From positions 197,692 through 261,691 of the forward strand of contig NW_006768789.1 in the NCBI RefSeq assembly GCF_000204055.1: DNA of 64,000 nucleotides, in the 5' to 3' direction. Positions 35,417 through 48,067 of this stretch are shown here, in pieces. Source of the DNA: Melampsora larici-populina 98AG31 (lineage: Eukaryota; Basidiomycota; Pucciniomycetes; Pucciniales; Melampsoraceae). The translations under genes were made by a program, and so were the position numbers. The notes below the pieces were generated by a model that saw only the letters and a list, made by a program, of their open reading frames with translations, ran no database searches and was not told the DNA's origin. Numbering within the stretch: the stretch's first letter is position 1; each line of letters begins with the position of its first letter.

Positions 35417-36695
35417 TCAATGAATTGATATGGTTGAATGATTTGGGTTTGATTGTCCAGTGAGCGGTGGTGATGGTGAAAAAGGAGTGTTATTCAAGCT
35501 TATAAAACTGGTTAATGGACTTATCTGATCCAAAGGTCTTATGGATGGTAATTGAGTTCTAGAAGAATGGACTTGAAGTTGTGATAGATTTGAGTGATGA
35601 GGAATTTGAGCATCCCCATTTCTTTGACCTGTTCTCATAGATTGTTGATCAAGACTTGGAAGATTATCGACGGTGTTAGACCTTGTGGTAGATTTTGGTG
35701 AATGAGTTGAAGAGGAAAATGTAAATATGGATGAGTTTGAAGTTGAGGTAGAACCTGTTGAAGAGGAATTAGTTGCAGTTCGACTTAATTGGTTTCTCGG
35801 TTCTGATGGACTTGAATTGATTTCATAATCAGGTGGTGGTGGTGTTGGTGCGGATGATTGATTGTGAAGTCCATTGATAAATCTTGAAAAGAATGAAGTC
35901 TGAACTGTGGAGTTTGAATGCAATTCTGACGACGAGATTGTCATCTCACTCGCGATAGGATTAAGTGAACTTTTATTTTGCAAAGAAACAAAAAAATAAC
36001 ATAAACGTTAACATGATTAAAAAAACCTTATGAAGGGAAAAGAGATATGAGAAAACTGACTATTCGGGTACGGTGCTAACACTATCGGATCGACTGTGTC
36101 TACGATTTCTGCCACCTAGCATCATTCTTCTTATTCGATCTGATCTGGTCTCTCCGTCTGGAATATCAAGTCCAATTGCTCTCGAGGTTGCAATCTCATC
36201 ACATGGTTCTCCTTGACCTAATGACCTTTGATCAAACTTTGATGTTCGAGAATAAAACCTTTGACGACAAATTAATAACATGATGAAAACAACTACAAGC
36301 GGAACAATCACCATGACTGCAATCAAACCAGGAGACATCTCTTGTTTTGGTTGATTTATACTAGATGAAGGTAACGAATATTTAATTTTGGGTAATGATC
36401 CACTTTGTAAGTTATTGTTATTGCCATTTCTGTACTGAAAATTATCGTCATTGTTGCTTTGAATTCCATTGTCAATGTTGTTTTGGATGCCATTGCCATC
36501 GCTGGTAGGGAGAATGTTATCATTGTTGTTTTGAATGTTATTGTTATTGTTGTTTTGGAAGTTATTGTCGTTGTTGTATTGATTGCTATATCGATTGTTA
36601 TTTTGAATGTTGCTTTGATCGTTGTCAAGATTAGCGGATTTTGTCCCGGGTCCTATAGTACTAACAGAAGGGCTAGAATTATTGAAGAAAGACAT
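35417..36695 (-). CDS. Predicted single-pass membrane protein, Asn- and Ser-rich
   Basis: Not recognised as a known family. Two exons on the minus strand (36695-36061 and 35982-35417; donor TA|GTCAGT, acceptor AAAAG) give about 400 residues. Residues 1-120 are low-complexity, with an Asn/Ile/Gln array (NNIQNN, DNNFQNN units). A clear membrane helix follows (LIAVMVIVPLVVVFIMLLI), then a basic stop-transfer segment (CRQRFYSRTSKFDQR). The cytoplasmic part is Ser/Thr/Pro-rich with RIRRMMLGGRNRRHSRSDS. That topology resembles fungal wall-stress or mating-type membrane proteins, but no diagnostic ectodomain is present. No signal peptide is visible at this ATG, so upstream exons may be missing. Confidence 0.6.
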
Positions 36696-37019
36696 TGTGG
36701 ATTGGTTTGAAGATTGATTATGGCGATGATTATTTAATTTCTTGTCAAGAGTTGAAGAATGTGAATGTTTTCAAATTGAGTGAAACTTCATTCCACAAAA
36801 GAAGTTGGAATGCTGAAAAAGGGAGAAAAGGAAACCTTGAAAAAACATTTACAATGGGAATCAACACCAAATCGTTTGGAAAAAAAATGAAATCATATCG
36901 TGGAAAGAAAGAAGTAAAAAAAGGACTATGTCAAGGGTCTGTCCTTGGTCTCCAAGTTCCTAACGTTTACGATTTTGAATTTTACAATACACATTTCCCC
37001 TCTTCTTTTTGAATCTTAC

Positions 37020-37268
37020 CTTTTCTAATCCTTCCTTGAACTGTTCTAAAGGGTTTGACTTTCAGATATCTTCCAATGAACAATCTTCCACTGGAATCTT
37101 TTACCTCGAAGATTTCCATAAGAATCGAGTTATGTGAGTTGCCAAACATCATGTCAAGCCGGGGGCGAGGTGAAGTTGAACTATGATTGCTGAGCTGGTG
37201 AGTGGGTGATGATTGACTCTTCTTCTTCAAGTTCCATCCCGGATGTCTTACTGCAGTTGCTAGTATAC
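37020..37268 (-). CDS. Possible exon of an unresolved minus-strand gene
   Basis: An open stretch bounded by a good acceptor (TTTCTTCAG) and donor (AAAAG|GTAAGA) translates as GILATAVRHPGWNL ... DMMFGNSHNSILMEIFEV ... GRLFIGRYLKVKPFRTVQGR, which looks like real protein. It could be an upstream exon of the membrane-protein gene at 35417-36695. Simple joins to the acceptor near 36813 hit an in-frame stop, so the connection is unproven. Confidence 0.35.
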
Positions 37269-38124
37269 CTGAAGAAACAAAGATGATATGATGTCACTGT
37301 CAGTCTGTATCGGGATTTGTCCAGTGCTTGGGTCGTATAACCCTCATGTGGTATACTACAATACCATTCAACTGGTGAACATCAGTACATGTTTCTCATC
37401 TAGGCGGTGCATCTAGGCGGTGCATCGTGTTTAGATACTTATTTGATAGCGTGATAAAAAGAGTGTACCAGAAAATCAGACCTCAGAGCTTTTCGCATTT
37501 ATTGAAAACATGCATCACGTAGGTCGAGAAGACAAAAAATCAAATTTGACTGATATTGATATGTTTAACGGAAGATACTGAGGATACTTGGGCCCGATAT
37601 TGGAAAAGCCAGTTGCTCTGAGTCTCAATATGTGCCCATATTTTCCCATTTAAAAGCTTGTTAGCAAGCATCAGAAGTTGGGACTCGAGAAATGTGACTA
37701 TTTTATCCAAGTTTCCTTCTCGATTTCCAAAATTTTGTCTAATGTCATGCTAGGCCTTGACTCTTTTACCAAGTTTTAATGCTTCAGGTTTCGAGGGAAA
37801 GGTTTACAGATTTGGTTTTGAGGAAATATCAACTTTCACTTTGAAACCATATTTTAGAAGTGACGATTTCAAAAAGACCAATTTGAAGTACTGCAAACTT
37901 TCACCTCACCTCAAACTTGGATTTGCAGGACCAACAATAACTCAAGTTTGATTTTTGTTTTCGAAAATCACTACATAAAGCAAATTACATTATGAACAGC
38001 CCGTATGACTATGAGAAAACAGTGACTAGCAAAGATAGATATCATACATAGTTTGAAAACAGATGGAATCGAAGAAACGATAGAAATCCTATCACAATTG
38101 TGATATCAAGAGGGAGGTTAAAGT
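37269..38124. other. Intergenic region
   Basis: No supported gene. A direct repeat CATCTAGGCGGTG occurs twice in tandem (about 37398-37425). The plus-strand ORF at 37757-37951 has no domain. Confidence 0.45.
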
Positions 38125-40312
38125 TCAAAGGGGTAATAATTCTTCACCCTTGATATTATTCATAGGATCCTCGTGTCCAAGATCTCGGTTCATTCTATAA
38201 GCCTGTAGATTCAAAGCAACAGATCAGAAAAACGATCAGTTCAGCTCAAGGATCGTGATAAGAGATGATATGACTATTTACCTCTAACTGTTCTTCTGTC
38301 AATTCAAGGTCATCATCTTGTGCATTATACCCATTAGATTCATCACCAACTTCAGTTCTCTTTCTACGTTTTTCACTTTCAATAGCTTTTTGAAGTTTTT
38401 CTTTATTCAATTCTCCCGTTTCATCACGTCCACCTAATCTTTTCCTACTAGCTCTTTCAATTTCACGTTCTTCACGTTCAACTTCTTCATCTATTACTCT
38501 TTTCTTTCCTTTACCTACCATCGCAGCTGTTTCTGCTGCTTTTCTTTTAATGTTTTCTTCCATTAATTCTACAAATGATTTGGATTGATCTTGTTGATTT
38601 AGTAATGATCTAGTACCAGCTGGTACATTGGCTTCGGCACTATATGCTTCGATTCCTGCGGATCCGGTACAGTATGATTGTTTGGTAGTCGAATGACAAC
38701 ATTTGAAACCCCAGGTCATCTTCGTTAGGTTATACCAAGATCCATAAACCGATGTATGATTTCCAGGAAAGACTGTACCAAAAAAAGGACAAGAGTCAAA
38801 GATTTGTTTCATGAAAAGGGGGTTGAAGCGATCAAGCTTTGAAGAGAAAGCAATACATACCATCTTCATCGTACTTAGATTTAGCTTTAGCACGCTCTTG
38901 ACCCTTTGTAACCTGACCAGTTCTAGAATATTCTACATAATTCTCAGTTTGACCACTCAAGAGTTCTAATGGAACTCTTTCTAAATGTTCTTCACCACCA
39001 TATCTTTCCAAGATCCCAACCTTACTCGTCTCCTTAAGTTTTTCCTTCTTCTTAAGAAACTCTTGATGTAATAATTCTCCTTGGGTTGGGTTGGCGTTAA
39101 TGTGTACATCGTTTCCTCTTTGTTCGGATTGCCACGCGAAAAGTTGAAGTTTTTGTACCTCCGTAGCTCCTGCTGATGAACGTGAAAAGTTGTCACCAGC
39201 AAATTTGGCCTAAAGAAAATCAAGAAAATAATGAGTGATTGAGATGTCAAGGACTAAATCGGGAATGGATAAGAATTTTCTGCTTACGTCTTCTGGAGCT
39301 ACATCGGCTTGTGGTGCCTCTCTCATCGAACGAGTTTTAGGATCGTAGTAAGCAGAATCGACATCCAGGTTCATAAGATACTTTGCAGTATCTTCTCTGA
39401 TTCTCAAGTTTCGGACCGTCATACGAGTCTTAGCATCCATCTTTTGACCAGCTTGATCTGCAGCATCTGCATATTTATCTTCATCTTCATCATCACTTTC
39501 ATCACTACTACCGAATTCATCTTCATCTGCTGTTTTCTTTTTCGCTACTTTACCAGCTCTTGCTACTTTTTTCACTTCTTTTAAATCAGTCGATTTATCT
39601 AATTGTTCTTCTCTCATCTTTTGTCTTGCAGATTCTAATGCTTGATGTTCTTCTACTACTTTTTTATGTTCAGATGGATCATAACCATCCCATCTATCTC
39701 GTTTTGAATCCCAATCTTCTCCTTTTTGTCCTGCTAAATATTCATCTGGTGCTATATCTGAATTCGTCCATTTAGCTCCCTTCTTTCTTGGTCTTTCTAA
39801 ACAATCTTGAACTTGATGACTCATCGCTCCACAATTCGTACAAGCTCCTTTACGATACTTTGTTGCTGATTGGATCTGGATCAAAGGAAATGATAGTCAG
39901 AAGATTAGTTACGATTCACGAGTGGAAATCTACAAATAAAACTCTACCTTGATCCCTCTTAAAACTTGTTCTTTTAATTTTGCTGGATCCGCGTTGTACT
40001 CTTTACCTTTCTGATGTTTGAGTGAAGGCGCACCGGTGTTCATGTACCAAGGTGCCTGGGCCATGAACTCTGAGATCGATATAGTAGATAAGAAAATTCG
40101 TCAGCATGCCGAAACGGATATATGCGATGAATTCAACAAAGAGATTGAAAGTATGGTGAAAGCTTACGTGGGATATGAGGATTGATAGCGTTACCATCTT
40201 CATCGACTTCAGCTGGTGCGTTACCTGCCTTACGAGCAGCATCTAAATCTTTTTGACGTCGAAATTCTTCTCGAGAGACTTTACCGATCGCAGAAGATGA
40301 AGCGGTCGCCAT
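38125..40312 (-). CDS. SLU7: Pre-mRNA-splicing factor SLU7
   Basis: Second-step splicing factor that helps select the 3' splice site. Six exons on the minus strand (about 40312-40168, 40069-39947, 39875-39288, 39209-38861, 38772-38282, 38202-38125; one boundary may be off by a base) encode about 590 residues. The N-terminus [20 protein letters not shown] leads into [25 protein letters not shown] zinc knuckle C-x2-C-x4-H-x4-C lies at about residues 101-114 ([14 protein letters not shown]), followed by [20 protein letters not shown] and [16 protein letters not shown]. The C-terminal half has [40 protein letters not shown] and the Lys/Glu-rich tail. Divergent from TAF5. Confidence 0.95.
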
Positions 40313-40684
40313 TTTGAATGAGATATGGAAACGAGATTGAGGCTGATTGAGGTTGAGATTGAGGTTGAGAATGAATTGGAGTGGTCAAGAGTCAAGTGGT
40401 GTTAACCGAAATTTGAGGTGTAAATATATGGGTAGGTATCACATAGTAAACATCTGGATGCAAATTGTGAAGCTTGGGTGACATCTCAGAGTATGAGGTT
40501 AACCTTTCAGGTCGATCAACCTCCGTCCTCAAATTCAACTTTATCAACTTCAAGCTTTTAGGAATCAGCAATAGCATCACTCATCGCTATCATTCTCATC
40601 AAGGATATCATTCTCATTAATCAAATCAATCATCAAAGAATCAAATGAACATATAGAACATCTAAACACAAAACTAAATATATC
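40313..40684. promoter_or_regulatory. Bidirectional promoter between SLU7 and TAF5
   Basis: 372 bp separate the start codons of the divergent genes. A short TTGAGATTGAGGTTGAGA-type repeat lies next to the SLU7 start (about 40336-40372). No specific factor site is claimed. Confidence 0.5.
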
Positions 40685-43600
40685 ATGTCAAACCATCCAC
40701 AACAATCTGCAACGAAATCATCCTTTATAACTCAATCAACCAATTCAAAAACAAATAACGATCAAGCCATCTTAGATTACTTGAACAGACGAGGTTTCAC
40801 AAAAGCAGAACAAGCATTAAAACATGAATTACAATCTATTCAACTTTCTGCTTCACAACCAATACCTAAATCAAAAACGGTAGGATTAGATGAATTTGCA
40901 GATAAGAATGCTAATTTAAATCCATCGGATCATCATCAAAAGAAAAAAGAAGGAGTAGGTAAAAGTTTAATTAAACATCCTTCTGAATTTGCTAAAGGTT
41001 ATGAAGGATTACGGGATTTTATTAATCATGTTGAGTAATCTTGTTATTAACTTTCTTTTTGTGATTCATCATATTGACTAAACAACTGATTTGATCTTTC
41101 ATTTAGTCACTTGATATACATCGACCTGCATTCATGCCATTTTTACTACCACTCTTTGTCCATTCTTATTTGGAATTGGTTTTAGATGGTCGAAGAGATG
41201 CGGCTGATGAGTTCTTACATCGGTAAGACCAAAACGCAAAACAAATCAATCCATCATTCTTACAAGTCTGATCCGAATATCTATTGTTTTCTGTCGTCTA
41301 GGTTCTCGCCTGATCATGTAGCCAGTCAACCTACTCTTATTCAACAACTCGCATCTCTCAGACATCCATATCATCTTCAAGAATCTGAAATTGCTCAAAG
41401 ATGGAGATCAGAACGATATGTGATCAGGATTAGTGAACGAGCCAAGAACTTATTGATGGCATGGCTTCAAACTGAATCAATCGGTGGTGATACTGATGAG
41501 AGTCGAGCCAAAGATCGAATGACGAGTATGATCAATGAACGCGTTCGAGTTGAATGTTTGTGACCTTTATCATTCCAATTCTTGGTGCTAATTACGACAT
41601 CTGATGTCTTGCAAAAATCACTCGAACTTTGTAGATACGAGCGCGTCTATCCTAAGTCAATTTCAATCTGGTCTGGAATCTGACCTAGCACATCCACCCG
41701 AACATCAAACACATCATACCTCATCAAATGATACCTCAAAAGAACCTCAACCACTCAAATTAGGTCCAGCACCAAAAGATCCAAAGCTAATGCGTGAAGT
41801 TGAACGATTCTTTACTATGGAAGATCAAAAAAAGTCGAATTCGATCGATAACTCAGATTCAAATCAAATTAAAGATACCAACAATGGAGATGTGACCATG
41901 ACTGATGGAACCAAACAACCAGGTCCAGAGCCCACCAACACCACTACGAATCCTACGGCTACTACCACAACGGTTCCTTCTATAAACCCTCCAGCAGCTT
42001 CAACGACAATAGAAAGTGACGAAGTTCAGAAGAAGATGATCGAACCAACCAAACATGATTTACTTCCTTACCCAATTCATTTTCGAACACTTGATCTTAA
42101 AAGAGAAGTCGAATTGGTAAGAGAAGCTCGTAAACGGATTCGGCTTGGTCCTGAAGCTTTTAATTCGGATGGACAACCTAATAATCAAAAAAAGACTGAA
42201 ACTGAGGTTTGGAAACCTAGTGTATGCGCCTTTACAATTCATGATGCAGGTCAAACGTTGAGTATCTTGGTCATCTTCTTTATCTTTTGCTTCCTGGTTT
42301 GATTTTGTCCATGTGTTCTGATTATCTATTCGAATTAGAATAGGATGACAGCTGCTCAATTTTCAGATGATGTTACGATTTTGGGAGCTGGATTCTCAGA
42401 TAGTTCGATCAAACTTTGGAATCTCAAAGGTGAACCGTTTGAACCGATACGTGATGATGGTACACTTGATTCGACTAGTGTCAATGAATGTGAGTCATGT
42501 CACTTTGAAAAGCATGTGTAGGACTTGGAACACTAAAACAGTAAAATACTTGCTTAACCTCATTTCTTGTGCGGGTTTCATTTTCATTCATCAAGCTGAA
42601 TCCGTTAGAAGAATGCGCAAGAAGACAGCTACAAACTCGATCAAATTAATAGGACATTCAGGACCAGTTTACTCATTATCATTTGATCCAATCCCAGGTC
42701 CATCAGCCCCACCAAGACATCTAATCTCATCATCACAAGATTCTACAATCAGATTATGGTCATTAGATCTTTTTAAGAACTTGGTGGTTTATAGAGGTCA
42801 TCGAGAACCAGTTTGGGATGTCGAATGGGGTCCTAAAGGAATCTACTTTGCTAGCGCTAGTAGGGATCGGACGGCTAGACTATGGTGTTGTGAAAGAGTT
42901 AATGCGGTGAGGATGTTTGTTGGGCATCTGAGTGATGTTGATGTGAGTGTTTGAGTGTTTGCTGGGTAAATATCGAAATATATATTGAACGAGAACTTTT
43001 TTGAGAATGGGTTTGTAGTGTATCACATTTCATCCTAATTCACTATATATGGCTACCGGATCCAGTGATCGAACGTGTAGACTTTGGGATGTTCAACGTG
43101 GGAATTGTGTAAGAGTGTTTCATGGTCATGAAGGGGCGGTGAATTGTGTAAAGATTAGTCCGGATGGTAAACTGTTAGCGTCAGCAGGTTGAGTCAATTT
43201 TTTTCAATTTGGTATTGATCAATTTATCAGCTATTGATACTGACAACTGAAAAGAATTCGATCTTTTTGCAATTAACCATAATGTTTTCAAAAACACACA
43301 GGAGAAGATCAATCGATTAAAATATGGGATATAGGATCCTCAAGACTGATGAAAACCATGCGAGGACATCAATCGTCAATTTATTCCCTAGACTTTAATG
43401 CAGAATCGAATTTGATAGCCACAGGCTCAGCAGATGAAAGTGTAAGGATATGGGATGTAGAACGTTCTTCTACTAACCAACCACCCAAAAGACACAATGG
43501 GAATGGGAACGGAAGAGGATTTGGAAATGATGAAGTCTTGCTTAAAGGCGATTCGAATTCTACTATCAAGCTTTTGAAAAACGGGTTGTTTGGATTACAG

Positions 43601-43818
43601 GAGTATCAGAATACGTAAGCAAATGTAGAGTTTTGTTTATCCACGCTTTTGATTCGAGTGAATGATTTATGACTTATCATGTTTCTTTTGGTGGGGGGCA
43701 TATGTTGTTTTGTAGACCGGATTTGTTGTCTACTTTAGCTACAAGGAAAACTCCGGTTTTGAGTACTAAGTTTACAACTCGAAATTTGTTATTGGCTGTT
43801 GGTCCAATGATCATTTGA
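40685..43818 (+). CDS. TAF5: Transcription initiation factor TFIID subunit 5
   Basis: Scaffold subunit of TFIID (and SAGA in fungi). Nine exons: 40685-41029, 41107-41222, 41302-41555, 41635-42256, 42344-42489, 42596-42942, 43019-43187, 43302-43614, 43716-43818, about 804 residues. A LisH-like helix pair lies near residues 27-48 (AILDYLNRRGFTKAEQAL). The TAF5 N-terminal domain follows (GLRDFINHSLDIHRPAFMPF, DEFLHRFSPDHVASQPTL). After an acidic/Thr-rich linker come WD40 blades: GFSDSSIKLWNL, SSQDSTIRLWSL, SASRDRTARLWCCE, GSSDRTCRLWDV, SAGEDQSIKIWDI, GSADESVRIWDV and a last strand TPVLSTKFTTRNLLLAVG. Three donors are GTTGAG (introns 1, 4, 7). Splicing the first removes VE and restores the family spacing before SLDIHRP. 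Confidence 0.94.
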
Positions 43819-45435
43819 AGAAAAATAGAAACTTATGTAAATTCATGTTGAAAACTTTTTGATTCATTTATATTAATTATATTTTTTTTCTTGTGTTTCT
43901 ACAAAAAAAGAATTGATCCGTTCAGTTCTTATATAGTGATTTTGGATTGAAAGTCTCAATGATACTGAGGGTTTCTTCATCAAAGGAAAAGAAAAATAGG
44001 CTTCATGATCTTTTTTTACTGTGTTTTTGTTTTGTGTAATTGTGTGTTTTTTGTTTTTGTTTTACTTACTTTGAGCAGATGTGTGTGTGTGAAAGAAAAA
44101 GAAAAAGAAAAAGAAAATTGTATTGTTCTTTGCGCAATGATCCATGGATATATAACTAAATTTGAAAGAATAATGAGAGAAATTGAGACATTATGATTGG
44201 TTTGTGTAAAGCTTTGACTTACAGCCGTTTGCAGAATTGATGACTTTGGAAAAAGAGAAAATGCTAGAGTTTTCCAAAAAAACTCTCTGTAAAACTCATT
44301 GAGTTTTACAAAAACTGGGAGTACCAAAGGATCCGGATTTGAGTCCTGATAATCTGATACTGATACTTTTCTGATAATGTGGGAACAGTATTGGCTTGTG
44401 AGGGACTTTTAGTTATGTTTTGAAATGGTTTCTTGAAAAATTAAAACAATCCAGGGGTGGAATTGGATAGACTAGTAATACAACCACATCATAAGTCCCT
44501 GGGAGGGAGTTTAGTGTGGTAAACAGCCTATGATGTCATGACTGTACATATCATAAAAAGAATGAAAAGTCCGACCCGTCAGTAAACATGACACATTATT
44601 ACAGACCAACTCATTCCCATTCCCATCTGTTAATAACCCGTTACCAACAACTAATTGTAGTGTAGCCTTTTTCCCCTGTGTTCATGAGTACACACCGTCT
44701 TATTTACAAGTCTTATTCATTTAAGCACCTTACATCCCTTTATCCCTCATTTAAAGCTCAATACACTCTATACTACTCTTTTACCCTTTTCTCATTTCTG
44801 TAGTACTCCTCGAAGTATTATATCCCTCTCTTTCTTCTGGTCTTTTGGCTCTTTTGAAGCCTCAGTATTATTTAGAGTAGGCTAGTTAACTCTATCCAAA
44901 GTTTATTTGCACACCTCATGTACTTCTTTTGTGTGTGTGGTGTTTGTCTTTATTTCTTTTTTCCTACTCAGTTACAGCAACACCCAAACCAATCCAACAC
45001 AAAAGTCGGTGTCGTATTGGTATCGTATTGCTAATCCAAGATCAAAAGTTGGATTTCTCCATATTGGTTGGCCCAACCCGATATGGGGAGTCCATTTTTT
45101 TCATATTGGGTATTGGCGACACAACACACGATTGAACCAATATGAGATTGTATGATCTTCTTTCTTGACAATGTAACATATCATTATAAATAATAGTTGC
45201 AATAGCTGTGTAAGTGTGCTGTATACATTTTTTGAGTCCCAATTTTCCTTTTTTACGTTGAAATCAATTTTTACCACATTGTATCAGCTTGTATTGCTTG
45301 ATTGATGCGATATGAGCCGCCAAATTTTTTTTGTCTCCATGTCGTATTGGGTATTGGTTCAGATATGTTCGCTGCCCAATACGACATGGAAAACGTCTGA
45401 TTTGTTGTATTGTGTCGGATTGGTTCGGGTGTTGG

Positions 45436-45681
45436 TTACAGCTTGCTAAAACTCATCTTTTCATCAAGGGTTCCTACAACGTACAGAGCTAAGCCATGGT
45501 TTGGCAGTGATATCCATTTCTCTCCTTCTATTACATGCTGCGGTATTCCTAAACAGCAACCTTCCTTGAACCCATCAATGATATAAGGTATGTCATCCTC
45601 TAACCCCACTTCCTTCATGAGTTCCACCCATTCTTCCACATTCATGGATATTTTCATTGGACCAGGCCAGTTGTCTTTCAC
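45436..45681 (-). pseudogene. Possible retroelement-like ORF fragment
   Basis: 81 codons with strong protein character: EEWVELMKEVGLEDDIPYII, DGFKEGCCLGIPQHVIEGEK, ISLPNHGLALYVVGTLDEKM. The W-x2-L...GL..D...I.dGF..G..iGIP..........PNH..A order is reminiscent of the region ahead of the polymerase domain in some basidiomycete retroelement ORFs. This is recalled from memory and not verified. No reverse transcriptase or integrase motif lies nearby, so at most this is a relic. Confidence 0.3.
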
Positions 45682-46610
45682 CTCAACTTTGTAAGTCTTA
45701 CATTAATTTATCAGAAAGATCCCCTTCTCAATCTTGGTTGTGCCTGAGTTCCTCAAACACTCAACCGACAACTCTGAGGAGTCCGAGCTACCATTGTCTG
45801 ACTCTTCTCCTTGGCTTGCAGCATTCTCAATCGGGTCTCTCACTTGCATTTAGATAAACTCTCAGGATTTGACCACAAATTAGTTATGTGTCTATTAACC
45901 TAGAGCACCAAATTTTCATTCCACAAACCCCAATAAAAAGCACCCTACAGAACCTGTCTACAAGTTTGGTACAGTTTACTAACTACAATTAGAATAAAAG
46001 CACCCGTACCAAAACAACCATCAGAAATTCCCCTATCCCCGTAGATCATGACAAAACCAAGCCAACCCAACCAAACTTGTTCAAAGGTCACCAAGCTAGT
46101 TGTTTCTACTTAGGGGAAGTAAAGGATCCAGAAATGGGTGAAGAGGTTACTACTTACCTTTAGTCAGGGAGCTGATTAAGGTTATGAAGTTACCACTACT
46201 CTTATATTTATAAGACTCTTGATGTTACTTTGAGAGAACTTTAATGTTCTTCTTCAAAAGTATGGTGTAATAATTGATTGGGCAAAATCTCTGCAGGCTG
46301 AGAGAGGAGGGGTTTATATACTCTGCTCTCTAAACCTAGCCGTAGTGATATTTCTATCACTACAATGGTTTGGGGATTATCATTAATTATTATTGTTTTT
46401 ACTTTTACGTATCATAATATTGAGTACTTGTTATTTAATATAAGCATCTTAACTCTTGACACTAAGTTATGAGGTGTAGCTGATGTCATATTACATGTTG
46501 TTTTAAGTGTACATGTATATGTAATCAGTATTTTATATATTTTATCACATGCTACATACCACCCACTATGGCAAAAAAAATCCATTAATAATTTAATGCG
46601 ACTTTTACAT

Positions 46611-46635
46611 CACGGTGAGAAAATTTCTCACCGTG
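46611..46635. repeat. 25-bp near-perfect palindrome
   Basis: CACGGTGAGA...TCTCACCGTG with a 5-bp AT centre. It lies in AT-rich DNA beside other fold-back sequence and could be the end of a small palindromic element. Confidence 0.6.
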
Positions 46636-47275
46636 TATGTATATGTAAAACCATACAACAGTGTGCTTGTTAGAAAGGTCTGGTAACCAAATAAAAAGCA
46701 AAATCACCATGGTGATAATGAATCACAATGGTGTCTTTTACCATTTGGTAAACAAGGTCATTTGTTGATCGAGTTCAAAAACCAAAAAAAACTTAATCAC
46801 TCTCATCGCTCTCAATATCATCTACCCGTTCAACTTCTGCAATTATTTTTTAAGCAATTTGATTGATGATAACATGGTCAATAACCAAGCTCTTCACTGT
46901 TGGAAGCAAAGTTGAATTGGTGGAAATGACATCTTTTGAGGAAGTCGAATTCGACTCTAAATCAACACCACAATGAGATTGAATGGATTCAAGATCGAAA
47001 AGTTTAAGTAGAGAAAAAGGTTGAGGTGGTGATGACTTGAATGGTTTGCAATTGAAGAGCAAAGGACTTGTAGAAAACAAAGAAAAAAATGGTGAGGTCC
47101 GAAATAACAGATGGTGATGGCTTGAGAAGAGAGAACGATGAAAAGTTGCAGTCGCATTAATTTCAAAATATTTGACTTTTAGTCGTTTTCAAGAATGCGC
47201 ACAATTTTTGCACATATGTGCAGAAATCCGTGTATCTCTTTTGTTGCATTTTTGTTTACCAAACAAGATTTTCGG

Positions 47276-47339
47276 GTGACATATGCGACCGAAAATCACT
47301 GCGCTTTTTTGGTGGTGCACAGTCGGTCGCATACGTCAC
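47276..47339. repeat. Hairpin with 17-bp arms
   Basis: GTGACATATGCGACCGA (47276-47292) pairs with the reverse complement of 47323-47339 with one mismatch across a 30-bp loop. A TTTGGTAAACAA word at about 46744 also has an inverted partner at about 47253, hinting at a larger, degenerate inverted-repeat element. Confidence 0.55.
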
Positions 47340-48067
47340 ACACTGGTTGCCGAAGTGGGTGTACTGTGTACAGACTGTATGTATATGTAATTAGATTTCT
47401 ATATGATAATTTTATATTACAGCTGTTCCAACAAAGATTGATTTTTTTGAAAATCTCGCCAATGTGCAAAACCCGGGTTTTGTCCCTCACTTGCTTTTGT
47501 CTCTCGGCTAATTGGAAGAATACAGGAAATGATAAACCTGTAATCAAGTTTTGTCTTTGGTTTTAGCCGCTGCGGAGACAACTTTCTCCAAAAAACAGTT
47601 GTCAACCTTTCTTGGAACGGCTGTACAAGTTAGTTTTGGGTACATGGATATGTACCCAAGGCTGACAAAAACTGTGTAAATGTTGCATGGTGAAATGTTT
47701 ATTTTGAAAATGCTTAATGACAGATGAAAAACGAGCATATTTACAGGCTCTCTGGACTGAAAGAAAAATTCTCATCAGATCATGAACTTGAAGAACATTG
47801 CAAGACTTTTATTTTTGTGATAAAAGTTTGAGCTCCTGACCGGCACAGGGGCAAATAATTCAAAGAATGAGTCATTTGAAAGTAACACTTGATTTCTCTA
47901 GGTTGCAATTAGGAAGCACACTGCTTGCTATTCCTGTCTTTCATGATGATCATAGGGTGTAAATATTGTGTCTTCAAAATTTTGTAAGGCAGATGTGCTG
48001 AGGATAAAATTTGGCTTCAAAACATCACCAAAAGAGAAAAATGCTTGCGTGATCTAATTTAACTGCT

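Larger units (their letters stand above)
43819..48067. other. Long gene-poor region with repeats and a possible retroelement fragment
   Basis: Contains a (GAAAAA)n stretch at 44090-44117, an ORF fragment at 45681-45436 (separate entry) and AT-rich palindromes at 46.6-47.4 kb (separate entries). Otherwise no feature could be supported; ORFs are short and overlap on both strands. Confidence 0.5.

Noticed and set aside
36356..36628. 90-codon Thr/Ile-rich minus-strand ORF
   Set aside because: Frame-shifted shadow of the Asn-rich repeat of the membrane-protein gene.
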